Positions 35,607-45,384 are shown, counted from the stretch's first letter. The stretch: DNA of 64,000 nucleotides from Candidatus Bathyarchaeota archaeon (GCA_029907545.1 JARYLR010000004.1:1-64000); one strand, 5' to 3'. Notes: a model not told the origin generated them from the sequence alone. A program made the numbers and translations.

Positions 35607-36681
35607 AGGAAGCGTAGTAGAGAGGAAAAAGGAAGTCCTAAGCAGCTTGGAGAATCTGGGGCTTAGCATATACGAACAAATTGATGGTGGGCAGTTTCCA
35701 TCGATAACGATGCCTAGCCGCTCTACCGAGAACATTAACTACGATCCTCAGCTCAGACAGTTCATTCTAGGCGACAGACGAGTTAAGAGAAGCGCGCGCA
35801 ACATCCGGCACCTGAAGCCCTTTGCCCAGCTTGTTTGGGCAGCGCTTTTTTCTAACGAGCTTTCCTCTCAACGGAAGACATCAACTCTCAGAGATGTGTA
35901 CTACTCGGCGCAAGCCTATGAGATGACTTTCAAAGATCAGCAGGAATCGAACAACATAATCACCGATCTTGAAACTGTTCTTGGATTTTCCCGCGAAGAC
36001 TTTAACATTTTTCCTGAAGAGCGTTCTGCTGTTTTCGGTGACTTGACGATTGAGTATACTGTGCCTGGCTATGAGGGGAAGACGATGGATTTGACTTCTC
36101 ATCCTGACGGCGTGATGATTGGTCCTGCTTTGACTTCGGCTGAGTTTGTTAAGACGAAGGCTGATAAGGTCATCGCCATAGAGAAAGGCGGCTTGTTCAC
36201 CCGATTTATCGAGGAGAACGTGCACAGAAAGTTTAATGCCTTGCTCGTATTGACGGCTGGTCAAGCTCCACGCGCGACGAGGCATTTTATCAGGAGGCTG
36301 AATGAGGAGCTCAAGCTTCCTGTCTACGTGTTCACTGATGGGGATCCTTGGGGCATGCATATTGCTATGGTGATAATTTCGGGTTCAGCTAATGCCGCAC
36401 ATCTGAGAGAGTTGAATACGCCTGACGCGAAGTGGAGTGGAGTTTGGGCGACAGACATAGTGAACTATAAGCTGCCAACCGATCCCTTGGATGAGATTGA
36501 CATGAAAAGGCTGCTTGAGTTGCAGAAAGACCCAAGATATAAGGAGGATCCGCTGTGGCATAGAGAAATCAAGACTTTCATGAAGATCAAGAGGAAGGCG
36601 GAGCAAGAGGCGTTCAGCAGATACGGGCTAACGTATATTGTGGATGAATATTTGCCTGCCAAGCTGGAGGAAACGCGGTGA
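35587..36681 (+). CDS. top6A: DNA topoisomerase VI subunit A (Spo11 homolog)
   Basis: DNA-cleaving subunit. The catalytic tyrosine is in LRDVYYSAQ (Tyr105/106), within the winged-helix domain; the TOPRIM domain has DKVIAIEKGG (Glu) and FTDGDPWGMHIA (Asp-x-Asp, about 248-259). 364 residues. The TTG start lies inside the end of top6B, so production of the two subunits is coupled at 1:1. Confidence 0.97.
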   Translation: MEKKKHKGSVVERKKEVLSSLENLGLSIYEQIDGGQFPSITMPSRSTENINYDPQLRQFILGDRRVKRSARNIRHLKPFAQLVWAALFSNELSSQRKTSTLRDVYYSAQAYEMTFKDQQESNNIITDLETVLGFSREDFNIFPEERSAVFGDLTIEYTVPGYEGKTMDLTSHPDGVMIGPALTSAEFVKTKADKVIAIEKGGLFTRFIEENVHRKFNALLVLTAGQAPRATRHFIRRLNEELKLPVYVFTDGDPWGMHIAMVIISGSANAAHLRELNTPDAKWSGVWATDIVNYKLPTDPLDEIDMKRLLELQKDPRYKEDPLWHREIKTFMKIKRKAEQEAFSRYGLTYIVDEYLPAKLEETR

Positions 36682-36744
36682 ACTGGGGAAAGTTTGAAAT
36701 AATCGTGTGTTTCCCTATGTAGAAAGCAACTGAATGCGGATGGA

Positions 36745-36948
36745 TTGGGTTTGAGTGAAGAAGGAAGCATCGGAGCGTCGATGGTTGAAAAATTCTTCGG
36801 CTTAATTCTCCTTATCACAGGAGCAATAGCCATGTACTATACACTGACAAGTGCAACTGTTCTAAAAATCTTCACAGGGTTCTTCGGGGTTCTCAGCCTA
36901 ATCCTTATCATTCTCGGGTTATTCTTAATTATCGCAAAGACCGAGTAA
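36745..36948 (+). CDS. Small two-helix membrane protein
   Basis: 67 residues with two hydrophobic helices (about 16-35 and 41-64) and a short acidic-basic end. TTG start; a second TTG at 36751 has GGATTGGG just upstream. No family recognised. Follows top6A by 63 bp. Confidence 0.55.
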   Translation: MGLSEEGSIGASMVEKFFGLILLITGAIAMYYTLTSATVLKIFTGFFGVLSLILIILGLFLIIAKTE

Positions 36949-37042
36949 TGCCGGTTGATCCCTTTTCAACGAATTGCATGGTTTGCCATCTTGGACTAGC
37001 CAGGTTGCCTACAGAACAAGTCTAAGCTGTGTTGATAGGTGC

Positions 37043-37360
37043 TTATTCCCTTCTTTCGACAACGATCGTGCAGTTCGTAACAAGCGCCGCTATGACACCT
37101 AAAGCTGCCAGCCAAGGAGCAACAACAACGCCGATAACGCCAACCGTTACTGGAATTTCAAGCAGAACCTTGCCTTTCTCGTCTTTCACGATAATTCGGG
37201 TCACGTTGCCTTCGTGGATAAGCTCTTTGACTTTTTCAGCAAGGTTCTCAGCGGAGATCGAGAACTCTTCTCTAGTAATCTTCGAGGCACGTGCACCGCA
37301 AACATAGCAGAATTCATCTTCTTCCTTCAGTTTGGCTCCGCATTTCGCACAGTAAATCAC
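37043..37360 (-). CDS. Zinc-ribbon plus DUF4342 membrane protein
   Basis: Begins with a zinc ribbon IYCAKCGAKL...FCYVCGA (about 2-22), then a DUF4342-type domain, ENLAEKVKELIHEGNVTRIIVKDEKGK followed by LLEIPVTVG and a hydrophobic segment (about 72-95). The GTG at 37360 has AAGGTG upstream and places the first residue next to the ribbon; the open frame extends to 37444 without support. Convergent with the small membrane gene and divergent from infB. Function unknown. Confidence 0.75.
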   Translation of the reverse strand: MIYCAKCGAKLKEEDEFCYVCGARASKITREEFSISAENLAEKVKELIHEGNVTRIIVKDEKGKVLLEIPVTVGVIGVVVAPWLAALGVIAALVTNCTIVVERRE

Positions 37361-37513
37361 GCTTCTTTCACCTTCTGGAACAAAGTTTGGATGCTGATAA
37401 AAAACCTTATGAGTCTCCGGCTTAGTGCTTATTAGGGTAATCATTATTAGTTTTGGAGTACGCTATTATCGGCTAGCTTATAGCCAACCGTTTCCTAGGA
37501 AGGATGCGTTGAA

Positions 37514-39295
37514 ATGCCTATTCGTCAACCTATCGTCTGTGTTCTCGGACACGTCGACACGGGTAAGACTTCGCTTTTGGACAGGATTCGCAAGACAAGC
37601 GTCCAAGCCCGTGAAGTCGGAGGAATAACCCAGCATATCGGGGCAAGCTTCTTTCCTGTTGAAACGCTCAAGCAGCTGTGCGGTTCTTTGCTTGCAAGAT
37701 TCAAGAGCGAAGTCGAGATTCCCGGCTTGCTGATTGTTGATACTCCTGGCCATGAGGTTTTTACTAATCTGCGAAAGAGAGGAGGAAGTGTGGCTGACAT
37801 AGCCATTCTCGTCATCGACGTTATGCATGGCTTTGAGGCTCAGACTTACGAGTCTCTGGACATACTTAGATCTCGCAGAACCCCTTTTCTGGTAGCTGCG
37901 AATAAGATCGATCGTGTTAATGGGTGGAAGCCATGTCCAGGCGAGATGTTTCTTGAGGCTTATCGTCGGCAGGACGCTTTTGTCAGGGAAGACTTGGATA
38001 ACCGGCTTTATGAGATGATGGGGGTGTTCTCGCGTATCGGGCGTAACGCGGACCGGTTTGACAAAGTGACTGATTTCACAAAGACCGTTGCCATTGTGCC
38101 GACAAGCGCGAAGACAGGGGAAGGCGTGATGGAGCTTCTTGCTGTTCTTGTCGGCTTGACGCAGCAGCACCTTAAGAAGCATTTACAAGCGTCTAAAGGT
38201 CCGGCGAAGGGCACTGTGCTAGAGGTCAAGGAAGAGTCTGGTTTGGGCTTGACTCTTAACACCATTGTCTATGACGGTGTGCTGCGTAAGGATGACTTGA
38301 TTGTTGTCGGTGGGAAGGAAAAGCCTGTTGTTACTCGGATCAGGGCGATTTTGGTTCCTAAGCCTTTGGATGAGATTAGAGATCCGCGTGACAGGTTTTC
38401 TGCCGTGGAAGCTGTTTCCGCTGCTGCGGGAGTGAAGATTGTTGCTCCCGATCTGGAGGGTGCGTTGTCTGGTGCACCGTTGTATGCAGTAGGCAAGGGT
38501 GAAAGCGCAAAGCACTATGAGCAGCTGGTGTCCGAGGAAATTGACCGGATCAGGATCGCCACCGATACTGATGGTGTTGTGGTGAAGGCTGACACCTTGG
38601 GTTCCTTGGAGGCTATGGCTGATATTCTCAGAAAGCAGGATGTTCCAATTAGACTGGCTGACATCGGCGACGTTTCCAAAAGGGATGTTGTTGAGGCCGC
38701 AGTAGTGAAGGAGCATGAACCGATTTATGGCGCTGTGCTTGCTTTCGGTGTTAGAGTTCTGCCCGATGCCGAGGAGGAAGCCAGAGTTAAAGGTGTGCAG
38801 ATCTTTCTTGATAAAGTGATTTACCACGTGATTGACAATTATGTTTCGTGGTCTAAGGGGTTGCGTGAAGCTGAGCTTGGCAGAAGCTTTGACGCGCTTA
38901 CAAAACCAGCGAAGATCATAGTGCTTTCAGGCTACATCTTCCGCAGAGCTAAGCCCGCGATTTTTGGAATTGAGGTTCTTGCTGGAAGGCTTAAGCCTAA
39001 AAGCGTGCTTATGCGAGCCGAGGACAGCGATGAAATCGGCGATGTGCAGCAGATTCAGGACAAAGGCAAAGCCATAGCTGAGGCTACAAAGGGCATGCAG
39101 GTCGCGGTTTCAATGGACAAACCCGTTGTGGGGAGGCATGTTTTTGAGAAAGACCTACTGTACGTGAAGGTGCCAGAGCCTCATGCCAAAGCTTTGCTGT
39201 CAACGTTTATAGACCGGTTAACAGAAGATGAGCGAGAAGCGTTGAACGAGTTTGTTGAGCTTATGAGAAAGAAGTCTCCATTCTGGGCTGCATAG
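37514..39295 (+). CDS. infB: Translation initiation factor aIF5B (IF2 family)
   Basis: GTPase that joins ribosomal subunits and positions initiator tRNA. G1 GHVDTGKTSLLD (12-23), switch-I GGITQHIGAS (about 37-46), G3 DTPGHE (about 76-81) and G4 NKID (about 130-133). Domain II beta barrel, domain III and the C-terminal domain IV follow; no eukaryotic-type N-terminal extension. AGGAAGGATG precedes the ATG. Confidence 0.97.
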   Translation: MPIRQPIVCVLGHVDTGKTSLLDRIRKTSVQAREVGGITQHIGASFFPVETLKQLCGSLLARFKSEVEIPGLLIVDTPGHEVFTNLRKRGGSVADIAILVIDVMHGFEAQTYESLDILRSRRTPFLVAANKIDRVNGWKPCPGEMFLEAYRRQDAFVREDLDNRLYEMMGVFSRIGRNADRFDKVTDFTKTVAIVPTSAKTGEGVMELLAVLVGLTQQHLKKHLQASKGPAKGTVLEVKEESGLGLTLNTIVYDGVLRKDDLIVVGGKEKPVVTRIRAILVPKPLDEIRDPRDRFSAVEAVSAAAGVKIVAPDLEGALSGAPLYAVGKGESAKHYEQLVSEEIDRIRIATDTDGVVVKADTLGSLEAMADILRKQDVPIRLADIGDVSKRDVVEAAVVKEHEPIYGAVLAFGVRVLPDAEEEARVKGVQIFLDKVIYHVIDNYVSWSKGLREAELGRSFDALTKPAKIIVLSGYIFRRAKPAIFGIEVLAGRLKPKSVLMRAEDSDEIGDVQQIQDKGKAIAEATKGMQVAVSMDKPVVGRHVFEKDLLYVKVPEPHAKALLSTFIDRLTEDEREALNEFVELMRKKSPFWAA

Positions 39296-39336
39296 ACGCT
39301 TGATATCTAGGTTTGAAGCATGCGAAACTACTAGCC

Positions 39337-39347
39337 CCTATATATAA
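39337..39347 (+). promoter_or_regulatory. Orphan TATA-like element between convergent genes
   Basis: CCCCTATATATAAG lies between the infB stop and the opposite-strand stop of the next gene. No gene starts downstream on the plus strand, so if used it would make RNA antisense to the 3' end of the OCD-type gene. Confidence 0.4.
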
Positions 39348-39360
39348 GAGCGTCTTGCCT

Positions 39361-40341
39361 TTAAAGCTGCAGTGTGTTTCCGGCGTGGGTCTTTTTGGCT
39401 TTTTCGTAGATAATCTTGGCTGTTGCTATGTCTTCTATGGCTATACCTAGGTTCATTGACATGATGCGTTCTTCTTCATGTTCGCGACCGGCTTTTTTGC
39501 CAGCGACTACTTCGCTTAGTTCGGCATAAATTCTTGGCGCATTTGCCAAATATCTTTGCATCTTGTAGTATTCAAACTGTTTTCTGTCATCTGTGCAGAA
39601 CTTGTCCATGGAGTGCATAGCTTCCGGCTTCCAGTAGGAATCAAAGTCCAGTGCGCATGCGAAGCCGCCGTTTTTGAACCATGAAGCCTCGATCACGGGA
39701 TGCGGAGTTATCAGTATTGGACCGGCTGAAGCAACGATGTCGCAGTCCTCCACTGTTTGTCTGGGCGACTCTGCAGGAGCCACGTGAACTCCGTGTTTTG
39801 CAGTCATCTCTTTAACATATCTACCCAAGTTCTCTTTGTTCACATCATAGGCTCTAAGCTCTTTTAGGCTGCGGCATATCGCCAGCAAGGCTTCAAGGTT
39901 GCTTCTTCCCTGAGCACCGCAACCGAGAATTTCCAGTTTTTCAGCATCTCTATTCGCAAGACACTTGGCGGCCACCGCGGTGGCTGCGCCTGTTCGTTTG
40001 GCGGTTACCCAAGTGCAATCCATGACACAGATGGGAAACCCTGTCTCAGTATCGTTTAGCACGATCAAGCCGGAAACGTAGGGCAATCCACGTTTTGGGT
40101 TCTCTGGAAACCCGCTTACCCACTTCATTCCTGCAGAATTGGTTTCTTTTAGAAAAGCGGGCATGGCATGGATAAACGCGTCCTTCCTGGGGTGAATGCC
40201 CGGCTTAGGCGGCATTTCAACTTTTCCAGCGGCTTTCTCGCGGAAAGCGTTTTCCACTGCTTTGATGATTTCCTCAATCGAAATGTTTAGCTTTTCTACG
40301 TCTGTTCTGGAAAGATAGAGGATTTCTTCAGAGAGATTCAT
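39361..40341 (-). CDS. Ornithine cyclodeaminase / mu-crystallin family dehydrogenase
   Basis: NAD(P)-dependent enzyme family that includes ornithine cyclodeaminase, archaeal alanine dehydrogenase and ketimine reductases. Substrate-side SAGMKWVSGFPENP (about 69-82) with the conserved Lys, VTAKRTGAATAVAAKCLA (about 112-129), and the Rossmann loop LGCGAQGRSNLEAL (about 137-150). 326 residues. Ornithine or alanine use cannot be separated here. Single gene. Confidence 0.88.
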   Translation of the reverse strand: MNLSEEILYLSRTDVEKLNISIEEIIKAVENAFREKAAGKVEMPPKPGIHPRKDAFIHAMPAFLKETNSAGMKWVSGFPENPKRGLPYVSGLIVLNDTETGFPICVMDCTWVTAKRTGAATAVAAKCLANRDAEKLEILGCGAQGRSNLEALLAICRSLKELRAYDVNKENLGRYVKEMTAKHGVHVAPAESPRQTVEDCDIVASAGPILITPHPVIEASWFKNGGFACALDFDSYWKPEAMHSMDKFCTDDRKQFEYYKMQRYLANAPRIYAELSEVVAGKKAGREHEEERIMSMNLGIAIEDIATAKIIYEKAKKTHAGNTLQL

Positions 40342-40398
40342 AGGTGTATCACGTGTAGACGTTATAACAAAGAAGGGGCTGCATGTTTGATTTTTGTT

Positions 40399-40767
40399 TT
40401 ATCCTGATATTGCGCCGCCTATTAATCCGCCGATAGCCGAGATTATGGCTCCTATAAAGTTTATGAAAAGTGCCACGATTAAGCCAATTACTGCGCCTAG
40501 CAATCCTCCTAGAAAGGCGCCGAATACTCCTGCTAGCAGTCCTCCCGCAGACGCCCCGGCAATAACTGCTATGACAACGAGAACGATTCCGCCGGCTATT
40601 CCTGCTAGGAACCCTGCGATCGCGCCTCTGCCTGCTCCTCCCGCAATAAGACCGGCAACGATTCCGCCGATGAAGTGGCCGATCCAGGGGAGCCGCCATC
40701 CGAGAATCGTAGCCACTACAAAGCCCACGAACGCTCCAAGCCAAAGGCTACCCAACTTAAACACCAC
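40399..40767 (-). CDS. Gly/Ala-rich membrane protein (DUF5518-like)
   Basis: 122 residues almost wholly hydrophobic with many GxxxG steps, four helices. The composition and HFIGGIVAGLIAGGAGRGAIAGFLAG pattern resemble DUF5518-type archaeal proteins; the role is unknown. A shadow frame of similar length runs alongside and is not used. Confidence 0.65.
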   Translation of the reverse strand: MVFKLGSLWLGAFVGFVVATILGWRLPWIGHFIGGIVAGLIAGGAGRGAIAGFLAGIAGGIVLVVIAVIAGASAGGLLAGVFGAFLGGLLGAVIGLIVALFINFIGAIISAIGGLIGGAISG

Positions 40768-40819
40768 TTTCTATTAGATTCATGAAAAATAAAAGATTTG
40801 CCTAAATCGCTCCTTGCGG

Positions 40820-41113
40820 TCAGCCACCGCCTACAGGCGGAATTATCGCCAAAACGTCTCCATCGCTGAGCCTTGTGTCTAGCCCGTTAAGCGTTGAGGC
40901 GCTTCTTCCGTTTACTAGGAACTGCAAAAAACCCTTGACCGCACCAGTCTTATGCTCGTAGACGTATTCGACGAATTCTTTTCCGTAGCGTCTAGCTAGG
41001 CGTTTGAGGACATAGTCTATGGTTACTGGTTTGTCCTCTTTGAAGCTTAATTTTTCTTCGCGTTTGCCCGTAATCTCTCTTAGGTTTGTGAAGAACCGCA
41101 CTGAAACCTGCAT
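40820..41113 (-). CDS. MoaD/ThiS-family ubiquitin-like sulfur carrier (or SAMP)
   Basis: 97-residue beta-grasp protein with a C-terminal GGG after IPPVGGG, the adenylation and thiocarboxylation tail. Could serve molybdopterin synthase or act as a SAMP-type protein modifier; no moaE or E1 is near. Start ATG at 41113 has GGAGG eight bases upstream. Confidence 0.9.
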   Translation of the reverse strand: MQVSVRFFTNLREITGKREEKLSFKEDKPVTIDYVLKRLARRYGKEFVEYVYEHKTGAVKGFLQFLVNGRSASTLNGLDTRLSDGDVLAIIPPVGGG

Positions 41114-41261
41114 GGCACAGTCCTCCAGTTGACACATTGTGTTGAAAGATTTAAACCGTTATGTGACGCGAGTCGGTTTCAAAACTTGGCAGTGAAAGGT
41201 TTATATTTTACCTATTTTCAGCTTATTCAGAAAAGTTATCAGTAGAATGGAGGAGTTTGTA

Positions 41262-42911
41262 ATGGCGTATTTGACGACAACAGCCTCAGGGCAGCCGGTT
41301 CTTATCCTCAAAGAGGGGACAACACGCAACCGCGGAAAAGAAGCTCAGAGAAACAACATAATGGCGGCGCGGGTAATCGGCGAAGTTCTAAGAACAACGC
41401 TGGGACCTAGAGGCATGGACAAGATGCTTATCGACAGCCTTGGCGACATCACCATAACCAACGATGGAGCCGCAATACTGGATGAAATAGAAGTAGAGCA
41501 TCCAGCAGCCAAGATGATGGTTGAAATCGCAAAAACACAAGACGACATGGTTGGCGACGGAACAACCACCGCAGTAGTCCTCTCAGGCGAGTTGCTGAAG
41601 AAGGCTGAAGAGCTTCTTGACCAGAACATTCACCCAACAATAATCGTAAGCGGCTATCGCAAAGCGGCACAGAAGGCTATAGAAGCCATAAACAAGGTTT
41701 CAATACCCGTAAACATAGATGACCGTTCAACACTGAAAAAAGTGGCACTCACATCGATGGCAAGCAAAGCTGTAGGCACCGCAAGAGAACACCTAGCAGA
41801 CATCGCCATAGACGCCGTAAAACAGATCGTGGAAACCCGCGGAGACAGAACAGTCGCAGACATAGACAACATCCAGCTAATAAAGAAAACAGGCAAAAGC
41901 CTCCTCGAATCGCAGCTTATCAAAGGCGTAATCATCGACAAAGAGACTGTCCACCCGGGAATGCCGAAGAAAGTTGAAAACGCGAAAATCGCTTTGCTTG
42001 ACTGTCCTTTGGAGATTGAGAAAACAGAGATAAGCGCTGAAATACGCATCCGCGATCCAGAGCAGATGAAAGCGTTTTTAGATCAAGAGACAAAGATGCT
42101 GAAGGAAATGGTGGATAAGATAAAGGCGTCAGGTGCAAATGTCGTTTTCTGCCAGAAAGGCATTGATGACATGGCTCAGCACTTCCTTGCAAAAGAAGGA
42201 ATAATGGCTGCACGAAGGGCCAAGCAGTCGGACATGGAAAAGCTTGCAAGAGCAACAGGGGGAAGAATAGTCACTGACCTCGGTGACTTGACTTCTCAAG
42301 ACTTGGGCACAGCGGGGCTCGTTGAAGAGCGAAAAGTGGGCGAAGATAAAATGATCTTTGTTGAGAAATGCAAAGATCCGCACTCGGTTGCCATTCTCCT
42401 ACGTGCTGGTCTTGAGAGAATGGTTGATGAAGCAGAAAGGGCGATGACTGACGCGCTGTCCGTGGTTTCAGACGTGCTGGAAACTAACAAGATCGTTTCC
42501 GGCGGAGGCTCAGTTGAAGTTGAAATCTCCAAAGAACTCCGTAGCTACGCAACCAAAGTCGGCGGAAGAGAGCAGCTTGCAATCGAAGCCTTTGCAAACG
42601 CCGTGGAAATAATACCGAAGACGCTTGCTGAAAACGCTGGGCTAGAGCCAATTGACATACTTGTAGACCTGAAATCTGCTCACGAGAAGCCGGAAAAACA
42701 GCATGCAGGTGTCAACGTATTTACTGGGCGAGTTGTAAACATGCTTGACAACGGCGTAGTCGAACCGCTCGTAGTTAAGGAGCAAGCGATCAAGTCTGCT
42801 GCAGAGTCAGCCTCAATGATACTGCGCATAGACGACGTCATAGCAGCCACAAAGCCAAAAGAAGAGAAAGGAAAGACGCCGCCAAGCGAATCTGAAGGCG
42901 AAGAATACTAG
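41262..42911 (+). CDS. thsB: Thermosome subunit (group II chaperonin), acidic-tailed paralog
   Basis: Second chaperonin subunit, 549 residues. Same landmarks as the first: [36 protein letters not shown] and [10 protein letters not shown]. Its tail is charged (ends SESEGEEY) rather than Gly/Met-rich. The ATG at 41262 has GGAGG nine bases upstream; the earlier ATG at 41247 overlaps the Shine-Dalgarno. Heteromeric rings with the 19950 gene are likely. Confidence 0.97.
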   Translation: MAYLTTTASGQPVLILKEGTTRNRGKEAQRNNIMAARVIGEVLRTTLGPRGMDKMLIDSLGDITITNDGAAILDEIEVEHPAAKMMVEIAKTQDDMVGDGTTTAVVLSGELLKKAEELLDQNIHPTIIVSGYRKAAQKAIEAINKVSIPVNIDDRSTLKKVALTSMASKAVGTAREHLADIAIDAVKQIVETRGDRTVADIDNIQLIKKTGKSLLESQLIKGVIIDKETVHPGMPKKVENAKIALLDCPLEIEKTEISAEIRIRDPEQMKAFLDQETKMLKEMVDKIKASGANVVFCQKGIDDMAQHFLAKEGIMAARRAKQSDMEKLARATGGRIVTDLGDLTSQDLGTAGLVEERKVGEDKMIFVEKCKDPHSVAILLRAGLERMVDEAERAMTDALSVVSDVLETNKIVSGGGSVEVEISKELRSYATKVGGREQLAIEAFANAVEIIPKTLAENAGLEPIDILVDLKSAHEKPEKQHAGVNVFTGRVVNMLDNGVVEPLVVKEQAIKSAAESASMILRIDDVIAATKPKEEKGKTPPSESEGEEY

Positions 42912-42944
42912 CCCTACCCAATTTTTCTCCAATAATTTTCTATA

Positions 42945-44609
42945 CTATTTTTCTGCGGCTTTCTGTCTTTTTTGTGCAATCGCTACAAACACAGTAACCA
43001 GCAAAAATGCTGTAGTCAGCAAAACCGTTAAGGACTCGGGGATCACCATGTACTGGTAAGTGTACCCCATCCCGCTGGTAGTGATGCTGTTGCCTGCATT
43101 GTCCTCAGCCTGAATCGCATACGTGACGTGAGTTCCCTCTGGAAACGGGGAAATAGTGCTGTTGTAAACGCTTCCCTCAAGACATGTCATCGCCATAGCA
43201 TGCCACACTCCATCCCCAGTAGTGTAGTTAAGAATGACCTGCTTAACTCCGCTTTGCCCATCAGTGACGCTTGCATAGACCTTGACTATGTCGGTTGGCT
43301 GGACGTTGCTGTTGTCTGGTTCCTGATATACGTACTCAATGTTTGGTGGCGTAGTGTCTTCCTCAACAACTGTTGCCAAAATAGTTATCGTGTGGGTGGA
43401 TTGCGGATAAGAGAAGTATATCCACCGGTGCGTTCCATTATCATAAAGCATGTCATTCAAATAAATCACAGGCGTGGTGCCATCGTTAATCTTGACTATG
43501 TAAGGCGGAGATAAGGCGCCTTTGGGAATGCTTACTCTGCAGAATCCCGCTGTCTGGGACGGCTTCATGTTTGAGACCTGAAACCTTATCGTTCCATTCC
43601 ACTCGAAGCACGAGAAATTCGTGACCGTGGAGTTTGAAATGACATAAGAATAGAAGCCGTAGGGTGTCCTAAAGCTCGAGAACAATCCCATAAGCGGATA
43701 ATAGTCTCTATTATAATCAGATATCTCGTATGGATTCTCGCCTATTCCATCGCTACCTGTCTCATTTTGATAGTGCCCCCAATATCTGTCCGTGCCATTA
43801 TAGTCGCTGAAGTAGTTTCCTTCGGAGGGGCTGCCTTTGTTCCAGAAGCTTGCTGCTCCTGCACCTGCGGCATTAATGCTGTTATCAACAAAATTGTTGT
43901 GAGATAGAACGTTGTATGGAGAAAACTGAACCGTTATTCCATACTGATTGTTTTTAAGCGTGTTCATGGAGATCGTGTTCAGCGGCGCGGTGTCCAGCCA
44001 GATTCCATGTTGGTTGCTTGTGATGTTGTTTGCTCTGATGGTGTTAGAAGAAGAAAGAAGATTCAGCATTACTCCTTGAGCGGTATTTGCGCATATCGTG
44101 TTGTCGCTGATGTAGTTGTAAGAGGCGCTGGAAAGCTGTATACCAATCTCGCTGCCCGTTATCTTGTTGCTGACTATGATGTTGTTTGACGAGGAATAAA
44201 CATAAAGCGCCTGCACAGTGTTATCTGTAAATGTTACGCCGGTCACAGTGTTGTATGCTGACCGGTTCATCCAAATCCCTGATGAAAAACCTTCAATGTT
44301 CGCGTTTTTGATCGTGACGTTGCTTCTCCATGACAAGTCCACCCCTTTCGCCTTGCCGTTGCCTCTGAAAGTATAGCCGGAACCGTCTATAGTGATATTG
44401 TCTCTTTCCACAATAATCGAATCGTTCACGTCATCGATAAGCAAGTACGTCTTGTCGCCTATTCTGGTTATTGGAGCTGTGTCTGGATCTATGGTTCCAT
44501 CAGCCCTTATGTACACAGTTCCATCAGCCCTAACCACGCTGACTCTGCAAGCATAAGCCATCGTGAAGACAAGAATCACCAGTGCAGCCAATGCTAGATG
44601 TTCTTTCAT
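42945..44609 (-). CDS. Secreted beta-helix surface protein (NosD/PbH1 type) with C-terminal anchor
   Basis: Signal peptide (about 1-28), then a right-handed parallel beta-helix of about eight coils (about 70-300) in which N-x-I/V-x-x-N turns recur, a NYFSDYNGTDRYWG end cap typical of NosD-like proteins, an Ig-like domain with DTTPPNIEYVY (about 415-510), and a C-terminal VIPESLTVLL helix with basic tail. Dense N-x-S/T sequons make it a likely glycoprotein. A GTTTATATAG element (about 44668-44677, minus strand) is its TATA. Confidence 0.85.
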   Translation of the reverse strand: MKEHLALAALVILVFTMAYACRVSVVRADGTVYIRADGTIDPDTAPITRIGDKTYLLIDDVNDSIIVERDNITIDGSGYTFRGNGKAKGVDLSWRSNVTIKNANIEGFSSGIWMNRSAYNTVTGVTFTDNTVQALYVYSSSNNIIVSNKITGSEIGIQLSSASYNYISDNTICANTAQGVMLNLLSSSNTIRANNITSNQHGIWLDTAPLNTISMNTLKNNQYGITVQFSPYNVLSHNNFVDNSINAAGAGAASFWNKGSPSEGNYFSDYNGTDRYWGHYQNETGSDGIGENPYEISDYNRDYYPLMGLFSSFRTPYGFYSYVISNSTVTNFSCFEWNGTIRFQVSNMKPSQTAGFCRVSIPKGALSPPYIVKINDGTTPVIYLNDMLYDNGTHRWIYFSYPQSTHTITILATVVEEDTTPPNIEYVYQEPDNSNVQPTDIVKVYASVTDGQSGVKQVILNYTTGDGVWHAMAMTCLEGSVYNSTISPFPEGTHVTYAIQAEDNAGNSITTSGMGYTYQYMVIPESLTVLLTTAFLLVTVFVAIAQKRQKAAEK

Positions 44610-44771
44610 ACTGAAACCATTAGAAATATTCTAAAAGCGATTCTTATCCTTTCTGGAGGATACCTCTATATAAACCCTACGTACACTACATCAACGTTCC
44701 CGTCGGAAATAATGGTCTGCTGCAGAGGAAACGCATTTAGACTAGCAAACAACAATACTAGCCAACCCAAG

Positions 44772-44869
44772 GCTCCGGTAGTATAGTCCGGTCAAGTATA
44801 GTGGCCTCTCGACGCAGCAGGTGCAAAGGGAGAAAGTCACGGACCCGGGTTCAAATCCCGGCCGGAGCA
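44772..44869 (+). tRNA. tRNA-Glu(CTC) with a 23-nt intron
   Basis: Acceptor GCTCCGG (44772-44778) pairs with CCGGAGC (44862-44868); discriminator A at 44869, CCA not encoded. D-arm 44781-44800, anticodon stem GTGGC/GTCAC, loop CTCTCGA with anticodon CTC at 44808-44810. The intron spans 44812-44834 (ACGCAG...GGAGAA), after base 37. CTCT of the loop can pair with GGGAG in the intron, giving a bulge-helix-bulge. T-arm CCGGG-TTCAAAT-CCCGG. Two tRNAs in the window are far apart and independently transcribed. Confidence 0.92.
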
Positions 44870-44974
44870 TTATTTGGATTTTCTCTGTCTTTCTTTTTTG
44901 GCATTTCATTTTGCAAAGATGAAAAGCGATCTCGTAATTGTAGTGAATAATCTTATCCGATTGTTAGACGGAAG

Positions 44975-45262
44975 TCATCGCCGCAGTCGATAGATTATGT
45001 ACAGAATGATTAATACGACCACGATGATTGTGCCTACTGCCTTTTCAGGGTTGGAACTGACGCTTCTCCGTTTGTCTATTTCTTTGGCGAGTATCCATGT
45101 TTTCTTGAATAACCACATGCCTATAAGCAGAAGCGCTATTCCAGTAAGAATCCAAAGAATGCCAAAATCCATAACAGTGCCTGCAAAGATCAGAAGGCAA
45201 CCAATAACTATCAAACCAGCTACCAAAACTGCTGTTGGCATAATTATAAGATAAAATATCAT
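44975..45262 (-). CDS. Small membrane protein, three helices
   Basis: 95 residues from the ATG at 45262: three hydrophobic helices (about 2-25, 31-50, 72-91) separated by a KKTWILAKEIDKRR basic loop and a RLRR tail. The open frame extends to 45328 without a supporting signal. Unknown function; between tRNA-Glu and the asparagine synthetase-like gene. Confidence 0.55.
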   Translation of the reverse strand: MIFYLIIMPTAVLVAGLIVIGCLLIFAGTVMDFGILWILTGIALLLIGMWLFKKTWILAKEIDKRRSVSSNPEKAVGTIIVVVLIILYIIYRLRR

Positions 45263-45384
45263 GCCACCATCATCTGAACCTAGAAATAACCTCGGCGTGA
45301 TGCTGGCCTCCCTTATGTGCTTCCACACCTAATCTTCACACTCAAAGTGTACTAAGATTTTTTTTAAAACATTCTGTTGTTTCC

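Noticed and set aside
36951-36961. CCGGTTGATCC, identical to the 5' end of archaeal 16S rRNA
   Set aside because: Only 11 bases match; the following sequence has no rRNA character and a protein gene ends just before.
37478-38182. 234-codon antisense open frame in infB
   Set aside because: Shadow of a well-conserved gene; low-complexity, no start signal, no family features.
38219-38827. 202-codon antisense open frame in infB
   Set aside because: Lies wholly inside aIF5B and follows its codon pattern in reverse.
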